6,057 nucleotides of DNA from Vitreoscilla sp. (GTDB taxonomy: Bacteria > Pseudomonadota > Gammaproteobacteria > Burkholderiales > Burkholderiaceae): assembly GCA_014378125.1 (NCBI GenBank), contig JACMOG010000239.1, forward strand, positions 1 to 6,057, in the 5' to 3' direction. Positions within the stretch are counted from its first letter, which is position 1. Every line of letters begins with the position of its first letter. A program made the position numbers and the translations under genes. Of the stretch, positions 1 to 6,057 are shown in pieces. The notes below the pieces were generated by a model. It searched no databases. It saw only the letters and a program-made list of their open reading frames with translations, and was not told the DNA's origin.

Positions 1-608
1 TCCTCGACGCGGTACAGCGCCAGAGCCCAGAAGTGCGGCGGCGTCCAGAGGAAGATGATCAGGCACATGATGAGCGCCTCGGAGCCCACCTCGCCGCGTG
101 GGGCGGCCCAGCCGAGCACGGGCGGCATGGCGCCCGATGCGCCGCCGATGACGATGTTCTGCGGCGTCATCGGCTTGAGGATCAGCGTGTAGATGACCGC
201 GTAGCCGATGAACGTGGCCAGCGTGAGCCACAGGGTGACGGCGTTGACCCAGGTGAGCAGCAGCACGGCGCCGGCACCGCACAGGACGGCCGAGAACACC
301 AGCGTCTGCGTGTTGGTGAGCTCGCCCTTGGCGGTGGGGCGCCAGGCGGTGCGCGTCATGCGGCGATCGATCTGCTGCTCCACCAGGCAGTTGAACGCGG
401 CCGCGGCGGCGGCCACCAGCCAGATGCCCGCGGTGCCGGCCAGCGTGGGCACCAGCGGCGGCCAGCCGGGCACGGCGAGAAACATGCCGATGACCGCGCA
501 GAACACGATGAGCTGCACCACGCGCGGCTTGGTCAGCGCGTAGTACTGGCGCCAGCGCGACGGCGTTGCCGACGCGGGCGCGGGATTGGGAATCGGGACG
601 GAACTCAT
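1..608 (-). CDS. ctaB: Protoheme IX farnesyltransferase (heme O synthase), 3' end cut by the window
   Basis: UbiA-family integral membrane prenyltransferase. It transfers a farnesyl group from farnesyl diphosphate to heme B to make heme O, the precursor of heme A. Translating the minus strand from the ATG at 608 gives 202 residues with no stop before the left edge; the family is usually about 300. The N-terminus has the typical ALTKPRV segment (residues 24-30). The prenyl-diphosphate/Mg-binding motif is [15 protein letters not shown] at 73-87, with N73, E77 and D81. [24 protein letters not shown] follows at about 144-167, and [15 protein letters not shown] at 187-200. The second acidic motif should lie in the missing part. 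The start overlaps the ctaA stop (ATGA, 605-608). The bases just before the ATG are pyrimidine-rich (CTCCTCCCC), so there is no Shine-Dalgarno and translation is probably coupled to ctaA. The identification is secure. Confidence 0.96.
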   Translation of the reverse strand, partial: MSSVPIPNPAPASATPSRWRQYYALTKPRVVQLIVFCAVIGMFLAVPGWPPLVPTLAGTAGIWLVAAAAAAFNCLVEQQIDRRMTRTAWRPTAKGELTNTQTLVFSAVLCGAGAVLLLTWVNAVTLWLTLATFIGYAVIYTLILKPMTPQNIVIGGASGAMPPVLGWAAPRGEVGSEALIMCLIIFLWTPPHFWALALYRVE

Positions 609-1708
609 GGGGAGGAGATTCGGGTTCTCTTGTTCAGGGCGGCGGCCACTTCGAAGCCGATGCAGATGACCAGCGCCGCGGCGCCGGCCGTGTGCGCCAG
701 CGCGGCCAGAAGGGGCCAGCCCAGCACGTCGTTGGACAGTCCCGTCGCCAATTGGAGCACCACCAAGGCCGCCATGATGACAGCCCGGCGGCGCGCCGGG
801 GGTCCGCGCGTCCAAAGCCGCGCCACCAGCCAGCCCATCGCGGCCACGAACGCGACGGCGAACAGGCGGTGTGCCCACTGGATGGCCACCAGCGCGGTCA
901 TCGCGATGGGCGCGCCATCGGCGCGCCGGCCCAGTTCGCGGGCGAAGGTGAAGCCCTCGCCCCAGTTCATGGCCGGCCACCACTGGCCGTTGCATCGCGG
1001 AAAGCCGGTGCAGGCCAGCACGGCGTAGTTGGTGCTGACCCAGCCGCCCAGCGCGATCTGCAGCAGCAGCGCCAGCGCGGCCAGCCACAGCGCCCCGCGG
1101 TCGCGCGCGCCACGCGGCGCGTCTCCGGCGCGCGCGGGCGCCTGAACCGCGAGCAAGGCCAACAGGCCCATGCCGCCCAGCAGGTGGCCGGTGACGATGG
1201 CCGGGTAGAGCTTCCAGGTGACGGTGAGCGCGCCGAACATCCCCTGCGCAATCACCCAGGCGAGCGTCACGCCCGCGAGCACCAGCGCGCGCCGCTCGCG
1301 CGCGCGGGCCGCGGCCACCCCCATCAGGATGATCAACGTGCCGAGCGCCATCGCGAAGTAGCGATGGATCATCTCGATCCAGGCCTTCTTCTCGGTGACC
1401 GGGCCATCGGGCGCAAGCGCCTGCGCATCGGCGATGTGCTGCGCCGCCGCCAACGGGCTGGACGTGGCGTAGCAGCCCGGCCAGTCGGGACAGCCCAGGC
1501 CCGAGTCGCTGAGCCGCGTGTAGGCGCCGAACACCACCAGGTCGAAGCACAGGAACAGCGTCAGCCCGGCGAGCGCGGCCACGCGTTGCGTGGGCGTCCT
1601 GTGGCGCAGGCCGCCACGCCACCACGCCACCATCAACACCACCGACACGATGGCCAGCGCGATCAACGCGAGGCCAGTCAGCGACGTCCAGTCGTGGCGC
1701 GAATTCAC
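605..1708 (-). CDS. ctaA: Heme A synthase (CtaA/Cox15 family)
   Basis: Polytopic membrane monooxygenase of 367 residues that oxidises the C8 methyl of heme O to the formyl group of heme A for subunit I. The four heme-ligand histidines sit in family contexts: H115 (IEMIHR), H175 (VTGHLLGG), H280 (QWAHRLFA) and H339 (LAHTAG). The signature [19 protein letters not shown] (61-79) carries a CX5C cysteine pair (C73, C79). A second CX5C pair (C233, C239) lies in the other half, matching the two-cysteine-pair type of CtaA. About eight hydrophobic segments are visible. I chose the GTG at 1708 because AAGGA stands 6 bases upstream, the best ribosome-binding site in this block, and because GTGA overlaps the stop of the preceding gene by 4 bases. 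A later ATG (residue 26) would remove the first helix. Downstream ctaB performs the preceding reaction in the same pathway. Confidence 0.96.
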   Translation of the reverse strand: MNSRHDWTSLTGLALIALAIVSVVLMVAWWRGGLRHRTPTQRVAALAGLTLFLCFDLVVFGAYTRLSDSGLGCPDWPGCYATSSPLAAAQHIADAQALAPDGPVTEKKAWIEMIHRYFAMALGTLIILMGVAAARARERRALVLAGVTLAWVIAQGMFGALTVTWKLYPAIVTGHLLGGMGLLALLAVQAPARAGDAPRGARDRGALWLAALALLLQIALGGWVSTNYAVLACTGFPRCNGQWWPAMNWGEGFTFARELGRRADGAPIAMTALVAIQWAHRLFAVAFVAAMGWLVARLWTRGPPARRRAVIMAALVVLQLATGLSNDVLGWPLLAALAHTAGAAALVICIGFEVAAALNKRTRISSP

Positions 1709-2418
1709 TTCGTATCCTTGGCCCGGTTCCACCAGGCCGACGCGCGCAGCAGCTTGTCGACGTCCTTCTTCAGCTTCACCGGGTCGGGATTGGCCGGCGT
1801 GCGCATCATCCAGTTGCCCAGGGGATCGACGATGTAGACGTGATCCTCCAGCGCGTGCCCCGCCTCCGGCTCGAGCCAGCGCGCCAGCGCCGTGCGCTCC
1901 ACTCGGTAGACCGACACGGCGGGCCTGGCGGCGACGGCCGCGGCAAGCTGGGGCGGAATCGCCTCGGGGCTGTCGACCAGCCACACCTTGGCGATGCGGT
2001 CGCGCTCGGCGCCCATCATCTCGCGCAGCTGGCGCTGCAGGAACAGGTTGCTCTCGCACAGCTTGCCGCAGGTGGCCGGTGCCACGACGATCATCAGCCA
2101 CTGGCCCTTCAGCGTGGTCAGCGGCACGGTGTGGCCGTCCATGTCCTGCGCCGGCACCTCCTCGATGGACGGCAGCGGACGCTGCGGCTCCACCAGCGTG
2201 GCGTAGTTCGTGCGGCCCTGCGGGCGGATCACGTAGTAGGTGAAGTACGACGCTAGCACCGGCAGCGCGCAGGCGAACAGGATCACCAGCATCGTGATGC
2301 GGCCGCGCCGGCTCTGCGCGGCCGAGTAGTCGCGCATCGGGGCGGGCGTGCCGTGGAGCGTGAAGGTCATGGACTCCGGGCCGGAGGCTTGCGGATCGTC
2401 GGACGGCGTCGGTTTCAT
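1705..2418 (-). CDS. Sco-like thioredoxin-fold membrane protein, probable cytochrome oxidase assembly factor
   Basis: A 237-residue protein with a cytoplasmic-looking N-terminus, one membrane helix at about 41-63 and a predicted periplasmic C-terminal domain. That domain has [13 protein letters not shown] (112-124) with a CxxxC pair, C117 and C121, spaced as in the copper motif of Sco/SenC proteins. Later comes [15 protein letters not shown] (192-206), which resembles the YLxDPxG strand of Sco and thioredoxin-like folds. H188 or H193 is a candidate third metal ligand, but the spacing is not that of classical Sco. Known: proteins like this sit between SURF1 and CtaA in many Burkholderiales oxidase clusters, often annotated only as hypothetical or membrane proteins. 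Inferred: a role in thiol reduction or copper delivery for the CuA site. The ATG overlaps the SURF1 stop (ATGA, 2415-2418) and has no Shine-Dalgarno. It is not a canonical Sco1; a separate sco gene often follows ctaB, outside this window. Confidence 0.85.
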   Translation of the reverse strand: MKPTPSDDPQASGPESMTFTLHGTPAPMRDYSAAQSRRGRITMLVILFACALPVLASYFTYYVIRPQGRTNYATLVEPQRPLPSIEEVPAQDMDGHTVPLTTLKGQWLMIVVAPATCGKLCESNLFLQRQLREMMGAERDRIAKVWLVDSPEAIPPQLAAAVAARPAVSVYRVERTALARWLEPEAGHALEDHVYIVDPLGNWMMRTPANPDPVKLKKDVDKLLRASAWWNRAKDTK

Positions 2419-3272
2419 CGGGGGCGTTGATCGTCGACGCGGGGGTCGACCGGGAAATCGGAATCGGAGGGCACGGGGCGGCGTGGACGAACGAATTGCA
2501 GCCACACCCACAGGCCCAGGAACGCGATGCTCATCGCGAACCACTGGACGGCGTAGCCGTAGTTGGTGGTGACGCCGACGCCGCCGTTGCCACTGGGCCA
2601 ATCGCGGCGCAGGCCATCGGCGGCGTTGCCGGCGTTGGCGTCTTCCACCACGGTGGCCGGTCGCAGCGCCAGGCCGGTCTCGGCGCCGAACGCGGCCAGC
2701 TCGAGATTCTGCCGCACCGGGCCGCCGGCGCCGTGGCCGATGTCGATCCAGTGGGAGGGCCAGGGCGCGACGTGGCCGTGCAGTTGCACCGGCCCGGCGG
2801 GCGTGGCCAGCGCCGGCACCTTCAGGGGATCGGCGTCGTCGCGCGCCACCCAGCCGCGCTGCACGATCACCCCGCTGCCGTCCGGCAGCCGCAACGGCGC
2901 CATCACGTAGGAGCCGGGTCGCTCGGCCATCGTGCGGTTCATCAGGAACACGGTGCGCGCGGGAATCCACTCGCCCGTCAGCGCGATGTGGCGCTGCCAT
3001 TGTTGCTCCGCCGTGGCGGCGTCGCCGGCCAGCCCGGCGCCGGCCATCGGCGGCAGCGCGCTGCGTTCGCGCACCAGCGCCTCGTTGGCCAGCTTGGTGT
3101 GGGCGCGCGACAGTTGCCACACGCCGAATCGCGCGGTGAGCGACGCGCACGCCAGCGCCACCACGAACCAGACGATGCGGGAACGCGTGGATCCGGCGCC
3201 GCTTCTCGGCGCGCCGGGAGGGGATGAACCCGCGGACGGCGGCGCGGGCTCGGTGGAATAATCGTTCGTCAT
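2415..3272 (-). CDS. SURF1 family cytochrome c oxidase assembly protein
   Basis: Membrane protein of 285 residues that helps insert heme A into subunit I of aa3 oxidases. The SURF1 pattern is complete: a first helix at about 33-48 running into FGVWQLSRAHTK (49-60, the family's GxWQxxR motif), a periplasmic domain with GEWIPARTVFLMNR (100-113) and VIVQRGWVARD (136-146), and a C-terminal helix beginning NYGYAVQWFAMS (237-248) and ending near 261. The first 30 residues are rich in Pro, Ser and Gly and probably disordered. The ATG at 3272 is the last usable ATG before the first helix. No Shine-Dalgarno precedes it. This ATG shares CATG with the start of the plus-strand gene at 3271, so its promoter must lie inside that gene, or transcription must run through from ctaE. 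The 3' end overlaps the Sco-like gene by 4 bases. Some bacteria call this gene shy1 or surf1. Confidence 0.95.
   Translation of the reverse strand: MTNDYSTEPAPPSAGSSPPGAPRSGAGSTRSRIVWFVVALACASLTARFGVWQLSRAHTKLANEALVRERSALPPMAGAGLAGDAATAEQQWQRHIALTGEWIPARTVFLMNRTMAERPGSYVMAPLRLPDGSGVIVQRGWVARDDADPLKVPALATPAGPVQLHGHVAPWPSHWIDIGHGAGGPVRQNLELAAFGAETGLALRPATVVEDANAGNAADGLRRDWPSGNGGVGVTTNYGYAVQWFAMSIAFLGLWVWLQFVRPRRPVPSDSDFPVDPRVDDQRPR
3257..3262 (+). promoter_or_regulatory. Possible -10 element for the twin-TM gene (weak)
   Basis: AATAAT stands out in very GC-rich sequence, 8 bases before the ATG at 3271. A transcript started from it would begin at or within a couple of bases of the ATG and would be leaderless, which fits the absence of a Shine-Dalgarno. 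No convincing -35 hexamer is seen 17 bases upstream (GGACGG). This is a guess from base composition only. Confidence 0.2.
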
Positions 3273-3492
3273 GAAAATAGTGATCGTCGTCTTCTTGTTT
3301 CTCGTGCTGGCCGCGGTTGGCGGGGCGGGCTTCTTCATGCTGCGCCGCGATCCGAACGAGGCGGGGGCGGACAAGCGCATGGCCCGCGTGCTGGCCATCC
3401 GGGTGGGATTGTCCGTCACGCTGTTCCTGCTGATATTGCTGGCGTGGAGCCTGGGGTGGATCCACCCGTCGGGCATTCCCGTCGGCACCTGA
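3271..3492 (+). CDS. Twin transmembrane protein, DUF2909 type
   Basis: A 73-residue protein, the only plus-strand gene here. It has two hydrophobic segments, about residues 2-24 and 45-64. They are joined by a short polar stretch (LRRDPNEAGADKRMARVLAIRVG), and the protein ends in WIHPSGIPVGT. The central RMARxLAxRVGLS and the terminal P(S/T)G(I/L)PVG pattern fit the DUF2909/'twin transmembrane protein' family as I know it. That family commonly lies opposite the oxidase genes between ctaE and SURF1 in Burkholderiales. No biochemical function is established to my knowledge, and the position suggests oxidase assembly or stability. The ATG overlaps the SURF1 start codon on the other strand. There is no good Shine-Dalgarno: the nearest purine run, GGTGGA, ends about 14 bases upstream. 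The gene is convergent with ctaE across a 103-bp structured spacer. That it is a real gene is well supported by composition and family likeness. Confidence 0.88.
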   Translation: MKIVIVVFLFLVLAAVGGAGFFMLRRDPNEAGADKRMARVLAIRVGLSVTLFLLILLAWSLGWIHPSGIPVGT

Positions 3493-3530
3493 AAACGACG
3501 ACGCCGCCTGAGGGGGTCGAGGCGGCGTCG
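3492..3530 (-). terminator. Rho-independent-like terminator at the end of the ctaE transcript
   Basis: A perfect 11-bp GC-rich stem pairs 3499-3509 (CGACGCCGCCT) with 3520-3530 around a 10-base loop. Read on the minus strand, the stem is followed after 3 bases by TTTT (3495-3492), so it best fits a terminator for the ctaD-ctaE transcript. The T-run is short and its last T overlaps the stop codon of the twin-TM gene. On the plus strand there is no T-run after the stem, so termination of the convergent gene here would be weaker or depend on other factors. Confidence 0.6.
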
Positions 3531-3538
3531 GCAGGATC

Positions 3539-3582
3539 GGGGTCAGGCATTGCCTGCGGGTACGCAGGAGATGCCAGACCCC
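3539..3582. repeat. 44-bp imperfect palindrome between convergent genes (REP-like or second terminator stem)
   Basis: GGGGTC (3539-3544) pairs with GACCCC (3577-3582). After an A/A mismatch, GGCAT (3546-3550) pairs with ATGCC (3571-3575). After a 2x2 internal loop, CCTGCG (3553-3558) pairs with CGCAGG (3563-3568) around a GGTA tetraloop. That is 17 base pairs in a near-symmetrical arm. The CCCC at 3579-3582 can instead pair with GGGG at 3587-3590 around TTCG, making a small competing UUCG hairpin on the plus strand. Position and form suit a REP-type extragenic palindrome or an mRNA 3'-end stabiliser after ctaE. Copy number cannot be judged from one window. Confidence 0.6.
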
Positions 3583-3595
3583 TTCGGGGGACGCA

Positions 3596-4480
3596 TCAGA
3601 GCCAGTAGACGACCACGTAGAGGCCCAGCCAGACCACGTCCACGAAGTGCCAGTACCAGGCCGCGCCCTCGAAGCCGAAATGGCGTTGGGGCGTGAAGTG
3701 GCCCTTCTGCAGCCGCAGCGTGATGAAGAACAGCATCAGCATGCCCACGAACACGTGGAAACCGTGGAAGCCGGTGAGCATGAAGAACGTGGAGCCGTAG
3801 ATGCCCGACGACAGCTTCAGGTTCATCTCGGTATACGCCTCGTGGTATTCGAAGGCCTGGCAGCAGAGGAAGCTCAGGCCCAGGAACACCGTGATCCACA
3901 TCCAGCCGATCGCCTTGGCGCGGTGGTTGGCGATCAGGGCATGGTGCGCGATGGTCAGCGTCACGCCCGAGGTGAGCAGGATGGCGGTGTTGATCGTGGG
4001 GATCGGCCACGGGCCCATCGTGCGGAACGGGGCGATGGTGTCGGCCGGCGAGCCGGTGACGCCGGCCTGCGTGCTGGGCCAGATCGCGTGGAAGTCGGGC
4101 CACAGGACCTGGTGGTCGAGGTTGCCCAGCATGGGCATGGCGATCTCGCGCGCCCAGAACAGCGCGCCGAAGAACGACGCGAAGAACATCACCTCCGAGA
4201 AGATGAACCAGCTCATGCTCCAGCGGAAGGACACGTCGACGGTGTCGGAGTAGAGCCCGCCCTCGCTCTCGCCGATGGCCGTGGTGAACCACTGCGCCAG
4301 CGTGGCGAGCCACACCACCGCGCCGGTGAGCACGCACCACGAGCCCCACTCGTGCCCGTTGATCCACTGGCTGCCGCCCAGGATCATGAGGAACAGGCCG
4401 ATGGCCACGCACACCGGATAGCGTGAGGGCGACGGGATGAAGTAGTGCGGAGTGATTCCGTGGGGAGTCGCGGCGGACAT
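3596..4480 (-). CDS. ctaE: Cytochrome c oxidase subunit III
   Basis: Integral membrane subunit of 294 residues with seven hydrophobic helices, part of the aa3 terminal oxidase core. Family marks are the start MSAATPHGITPHYFIPSPSRYP, the SEVMFFASFFGALFWARE helix (95-112) whose E96 matches the conserved lipid-facing glutamate, TGFHGFHVFVGM (236-247), and the end WYWHFVDVVWLGLYVVVYWL (275-294). A loop of about 40 residues at 120-160, rich in Pro and Trp, precedes the third or fourth helix; I recall the same insertion in other betaproteobacterial subunit III proteins. The ATG at 4480 has GGAGAAAAAG upstream as ribosome-binding site, with rather long spacing. The DUF2970 gene ends 19 bases before this start, so the two are almost certainly co-transcribed. 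The stop is followed by the palindrome and terminator hairpin, so this is probably the last gene of the structural transcript. The gene is also called coxC. Confidence 0.97.
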   Translation of the reverse strand: MSAATPHGITPHYFIPSPSRYPVCVAIGLFLMILGGSQWINGHEWGSWCVLTGAVVWLATLAQWFTTAIGESEGGLYSDTVDVSFRWSMSWFIFSEVMFFASFFGALFWAREIAMPMLGNLDHQVLWPDFHAIWPSTQAGVTGSPADTIAPFRTMGPWPIPTINTAILLTSGVTLTIAHHALIANHRAKAIGWMWITVFLGLSFLCCQAFEYHEAYTEMNLKLSSGIYGSTFFMLTGFHGFHVFVGMLMLFFITLRLQKGHFTPQRHFGFEGAAWYWHFVDVVWLGLYVVVYWL

Positions 4481-4499
4481 GGGTACTTTTTCTCCAGGC

Positions 4500-4739
4500 T
4501 CAGTGACTTGTGGCGGCGCCGATGACGAAATGCACCAGCAGCACCAGGAAGACGACGAAGATCGCGGCGCCGAGGACGGCGGCGATCACCACGTGGATCG
4601 GATTCAGCTTCTTGACGTCCTGCTCGTGGTCGGCGGAACGTCGGATCCCTAGAAACGACCAGGCCACCGCGCGAAATGTCTGCCCGAAGTTGGCCTTGCG
4701 GGCGGTCGCGGGGAGGTCGTCGCGGGGATCGGTGGCCAT
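4500..4739 (-). CDS. DUF2970 small membrane protein
   Basis: A 79-residue protein with a polar N-terminal half and one C-terminal membrane helix (about 49-75). The segment FGQTFRAVAWSFLGIRRSADHEQDVKKLNPIHVVIAAVLGAA (18-59) is the DUF2970 pattern: AVxWSFxGxRxSxxxExDxxxLNPxHV(I/V)IA. The family is small, proteobacterial and of unknown function, and this member lies between ctaG and ctaE. Inferred: an oxidase-associated factor or accessory subunit. Two starts are possible. The ATG at 4739 lies 7 bases beyond the ctaG stop and has a modest GAG 6 bases upstream. The ATG at 4754 would add MPERA and overlap ctaG by 8 bases, with only a distant GAAG. I chose 4739 because the extra residues do not look family-like, but this is not decisive. 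Confidence 0.85.
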   Translation of the reverse strand: MATDPRDDLPATARKANFGQTFRAVAWSFLGIRRSADHEQDVKKLNPIHVVIAAVLGAAIFVVFLVLLVHFVIGAATSH

Positions 4740-4746
4740 GGCGCGC

Positions 4747-5391
4747 TCAGGCATGCGGCTTGGCTTCGAGCTGGCCCACCGGCGCCGGCGGCGTGGTGCC
4801 GCCCACCTCGAAGAAGGTGTATGACAGCGTGATGGTCTTGACGTCCTTCGGCAGCTTGCTGTCGACGACGAAGATCACCGGCCAGCGCTTGGACTCGCCC
4901 GGCGCCAGCGTCTGCTGGTTGAAGCAGAAGCATTCCACCTTGGTGAAGTGCGACTGCGCCACGCCCGGCGCGTAACTGGGAATGGCCTGCGCCGTCATCG
5001 TGCGCGACTGCGTGTTGCGGAACTCGTACATCACGGTGGTGAGCTGGCCCGGATGCACCGTGACCTCGCTCTGCTCGGGATGGAACTCCCAGGGGCCGCG
5101 GGCGTTGGCGTCGAACTGCACCTGGATGTTGCGGCTGGGATCCACTTGCGTGTTCACGTCGCCCACCTTGGTACCGTAGGCCGAGCCCACGTCGCCGCGG
5201 GCCAGAACGTTGACGCCCAGCGCCTCGCAGATGGACTTGTACATGGGCACCATCGCGTACCCGAAGCCGCTCATGGCGAACACCACGATCACCAGCTTGA
5301 ACAGCATGTCGCGGTTCAGGCGCTTGAGCTTCTGCATGCGCTTCTGGCCCGGCTCGGGCGACCTGGCGCCCTGGTCGTCTTCGGCGCTCAT
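4747..5391 (-). CDS. ctaG: Cytochrome c oxidase assembly protein CtaG (Cox11 family copper chaperone)
   Basis: Membrane-anchored copper chaperone of 214 residues that supplies copper to the CuB site of subunit I. It has a short charged cytoplasmic tail, one helix at about 31-50, and a periplasmic immunoglobulin-like domain. The copper-binding CFCF motif is intact in KVECFCFNQQTLAPGE (151-166; C154, C156). The third conserved cysteine is C55 in VPMYKSICEALG, just after the helix. Length and motifs are normal for Cox11. The ATG overlaps the stop of the 38-residue gene upstream (ATGA, 5388-5391) and has at best a weak CGGG ribosome-binding site, so coupling is likely. This Cox11-type CtaG is unrelated to the CtaG/CaaT protein of Bacillus. 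Its place right behind ctaD fits its job. Confidence 0.97.
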   Translation of the reverse strand: MSAEDDQGARSPEPGQKRMQKLKRLNRDMLFKLVIVVFAMSGFGYAMVPMYKSICEALGVNVLARGDVGSAYGTKVGDVNTQVDPSRNIQVQFDANARGPWEFHPEQSEVTVHPGQLTTVMYEFRNTQSRTMTAQAIPSYAPGVAQSHFTKVECFCFNQQTLAPGESKRWPVIFVVDSKLPKDVKTITLSYTFFEVGGTTPPAPVGQLEAKPHA

Positions 5392-5504
5392 AGCCCGAAC
5401 ATCATCGCCTTGGCGAAGAAGCCCAGGCCGAACACCAGCGCCACCGTGAACAGGGCAACGCCCAGGCGAAGGTTCTTGCGGCGTTGTTCGGGGGTCTGTG
5501 CCAT
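5388..5504 (-). CDS. Cytochrome oxidase small assembly protein, 38 residues
   Basis: A very short gene that is easily missed. It encodes a charged N-terminal stretch (MAQTPEQRRKNLRL) followed by one membrane helix (about 15-35) ending AKAMMFGL. The pattern TPEQRRKNLR plus a single helix matches the tiny proteins annotated 'cytochrome oxidase small assembly protein' between ctaD and ctaG in Burkholderiales; no activity is defined to my knowledge. The ATG at 5504 has GAGG 5 bases upstream within GGGGAACGAGGCCACC. It begins 20 bases after the ctaD stop, and its own stop overlaps the ctaG start (ATGA). The tight packing and good ribosome-binding site argue that it is translated. It may also serve to couple ctaG translation to the structural genes. 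Confidence 0.83.
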   Translation of the reverse strand: MAQTPEQRRKNLRLGVALFTVALVFGLGFFAKAMMFGL

Positions 5505-5524
5505 GGTGGCCTCGTTCCCCGGCC

Positions 5525-6057
<533 letters not shown>

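Noticed and set aside
33..1028. Long plus-strand open frame opposite ctaB and ctaA
   Set aside because: Its product is Arg/Gly/His-rich low-complexity sequence with no family pattern. It is the antisense shadow of GC-rich ctaB/ctaA codons, whose own translations carry complete motifs.
566..1837. 423-residue plus-strand open frame opposite ctaA
   Set aside because: The repetitive Arg/Gln/His/Gly composition is typical of the antisense of GC-rich membrane protein genes. It spans the ends of three well-supported genes.
1709..2101. Upstream extension of ctaA to 498 residues
   Set aside because: The added residues are a frame shadow of the Sco-like gene. The GTG at 1708 has an AAGGA site at ideal spacing and gives the normal family length.
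2427..3227. 266-residue plus-strand open frame opposite SURF1
   Set aside because: It is a Gly/His/Arg/Gln-rich shadow with no recognisable domain, while SURF1 on the other strand is complete.
1705..3465. Upstream extension of the Sco-like gene to a 586-residue protein
   Set aside because: The extra N-terminal part is an out-of-frame reading of SURF1. The ATG at 2418 overlaps the SURF1 stop and gives a sensible N-terminus and membrane anchor.
3647..4426. 259-residue plus-strand open frame opposite ctaE
   Set aside because: It is a Glu/Arg/His-rich antisense shadow of the hydrophobic ctaE codons.
4740..4754. Earlier ATG adding MPERA to the DUF2970 protein
   Set aside because: It would overlap ctaG by 8 bases, with only a distant GAAG as ribosome-binding site, and the residues do not look family-like. 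It is not excluded, but 4739 is preferred.

Overview
This is a high-GC stretch of chromosome carrying most of an aa3-type cytochrome c oxidase (cox/cta) locus. The proteins and gene order look like those of a betaproteobacterium of the order Burkholderiales, probably close to Comamonadaceae. The clues are CtaD, a tiny 'small assembly' protein, CtaG, a DUF2970 protein, CtaE, a DUF2909 twin-TM protein on the opposite strand, SURF1, a Sco-like membrane protein, CtaA and CtaB, in that order. This placement is from remembered family patterns, not from a database search.

Layout, reading the minus strand from right to left. (1) Structural and copper-insertion block, 6057 to 3596: the 3' end of ctaD (subunit I, cut by the window edge), a 38-residue membrane peptide, ctaG (Cox11 copper chaperone), a DUF2970 membrane protein, and ctaE (subunit III). 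(2) A structured 103-bp spacer, 3493-3595, between convergent genes. It holds an 11-bp terminator-like hairpin and a longer imperfect palindrome. (3) A single plus-strand gene, 3271-3492, encoding a DUF2909-type protein with two membrane helices. (4) Assembly and heme A block on the minus strand, 3272 to 1: SURF1, a membrane-anchored CxxxC Sco-like protein, ctaA (heme A synthase) and ctaB (heme O synthase, cut by the left edge). Consecutive genes in this block overlap by 4 bases (ATGA, GTGA, ATGA).

The genes make one functional unit. CtaB farnesylates heme B to heme O and CtaA oxidises heme O to heme A. SURF1 assists heme A delivery to subunit I, and CtaG delivers copper to the CuB site of CtaD. 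The Sco-like protein may act in thiol or copper handling, probably for the CuA site of subunit II, whose gene should lie just beyond the right edge. The three small membrane proteins have no well-defined biochemical role.

No mobile element, CRISPR array, tRNA, rRNA or phage gene is visible, and no gap without a gene exceeds about 105 bases. I see no undescribed system. The most interesting points are the poorly understood small proteins, the divergent gene pair whose start codons share a CATG, the 44-bp palindrome after ctaE, and start codons that lack a ribosome-binding site and appear to depend on translational coupling.
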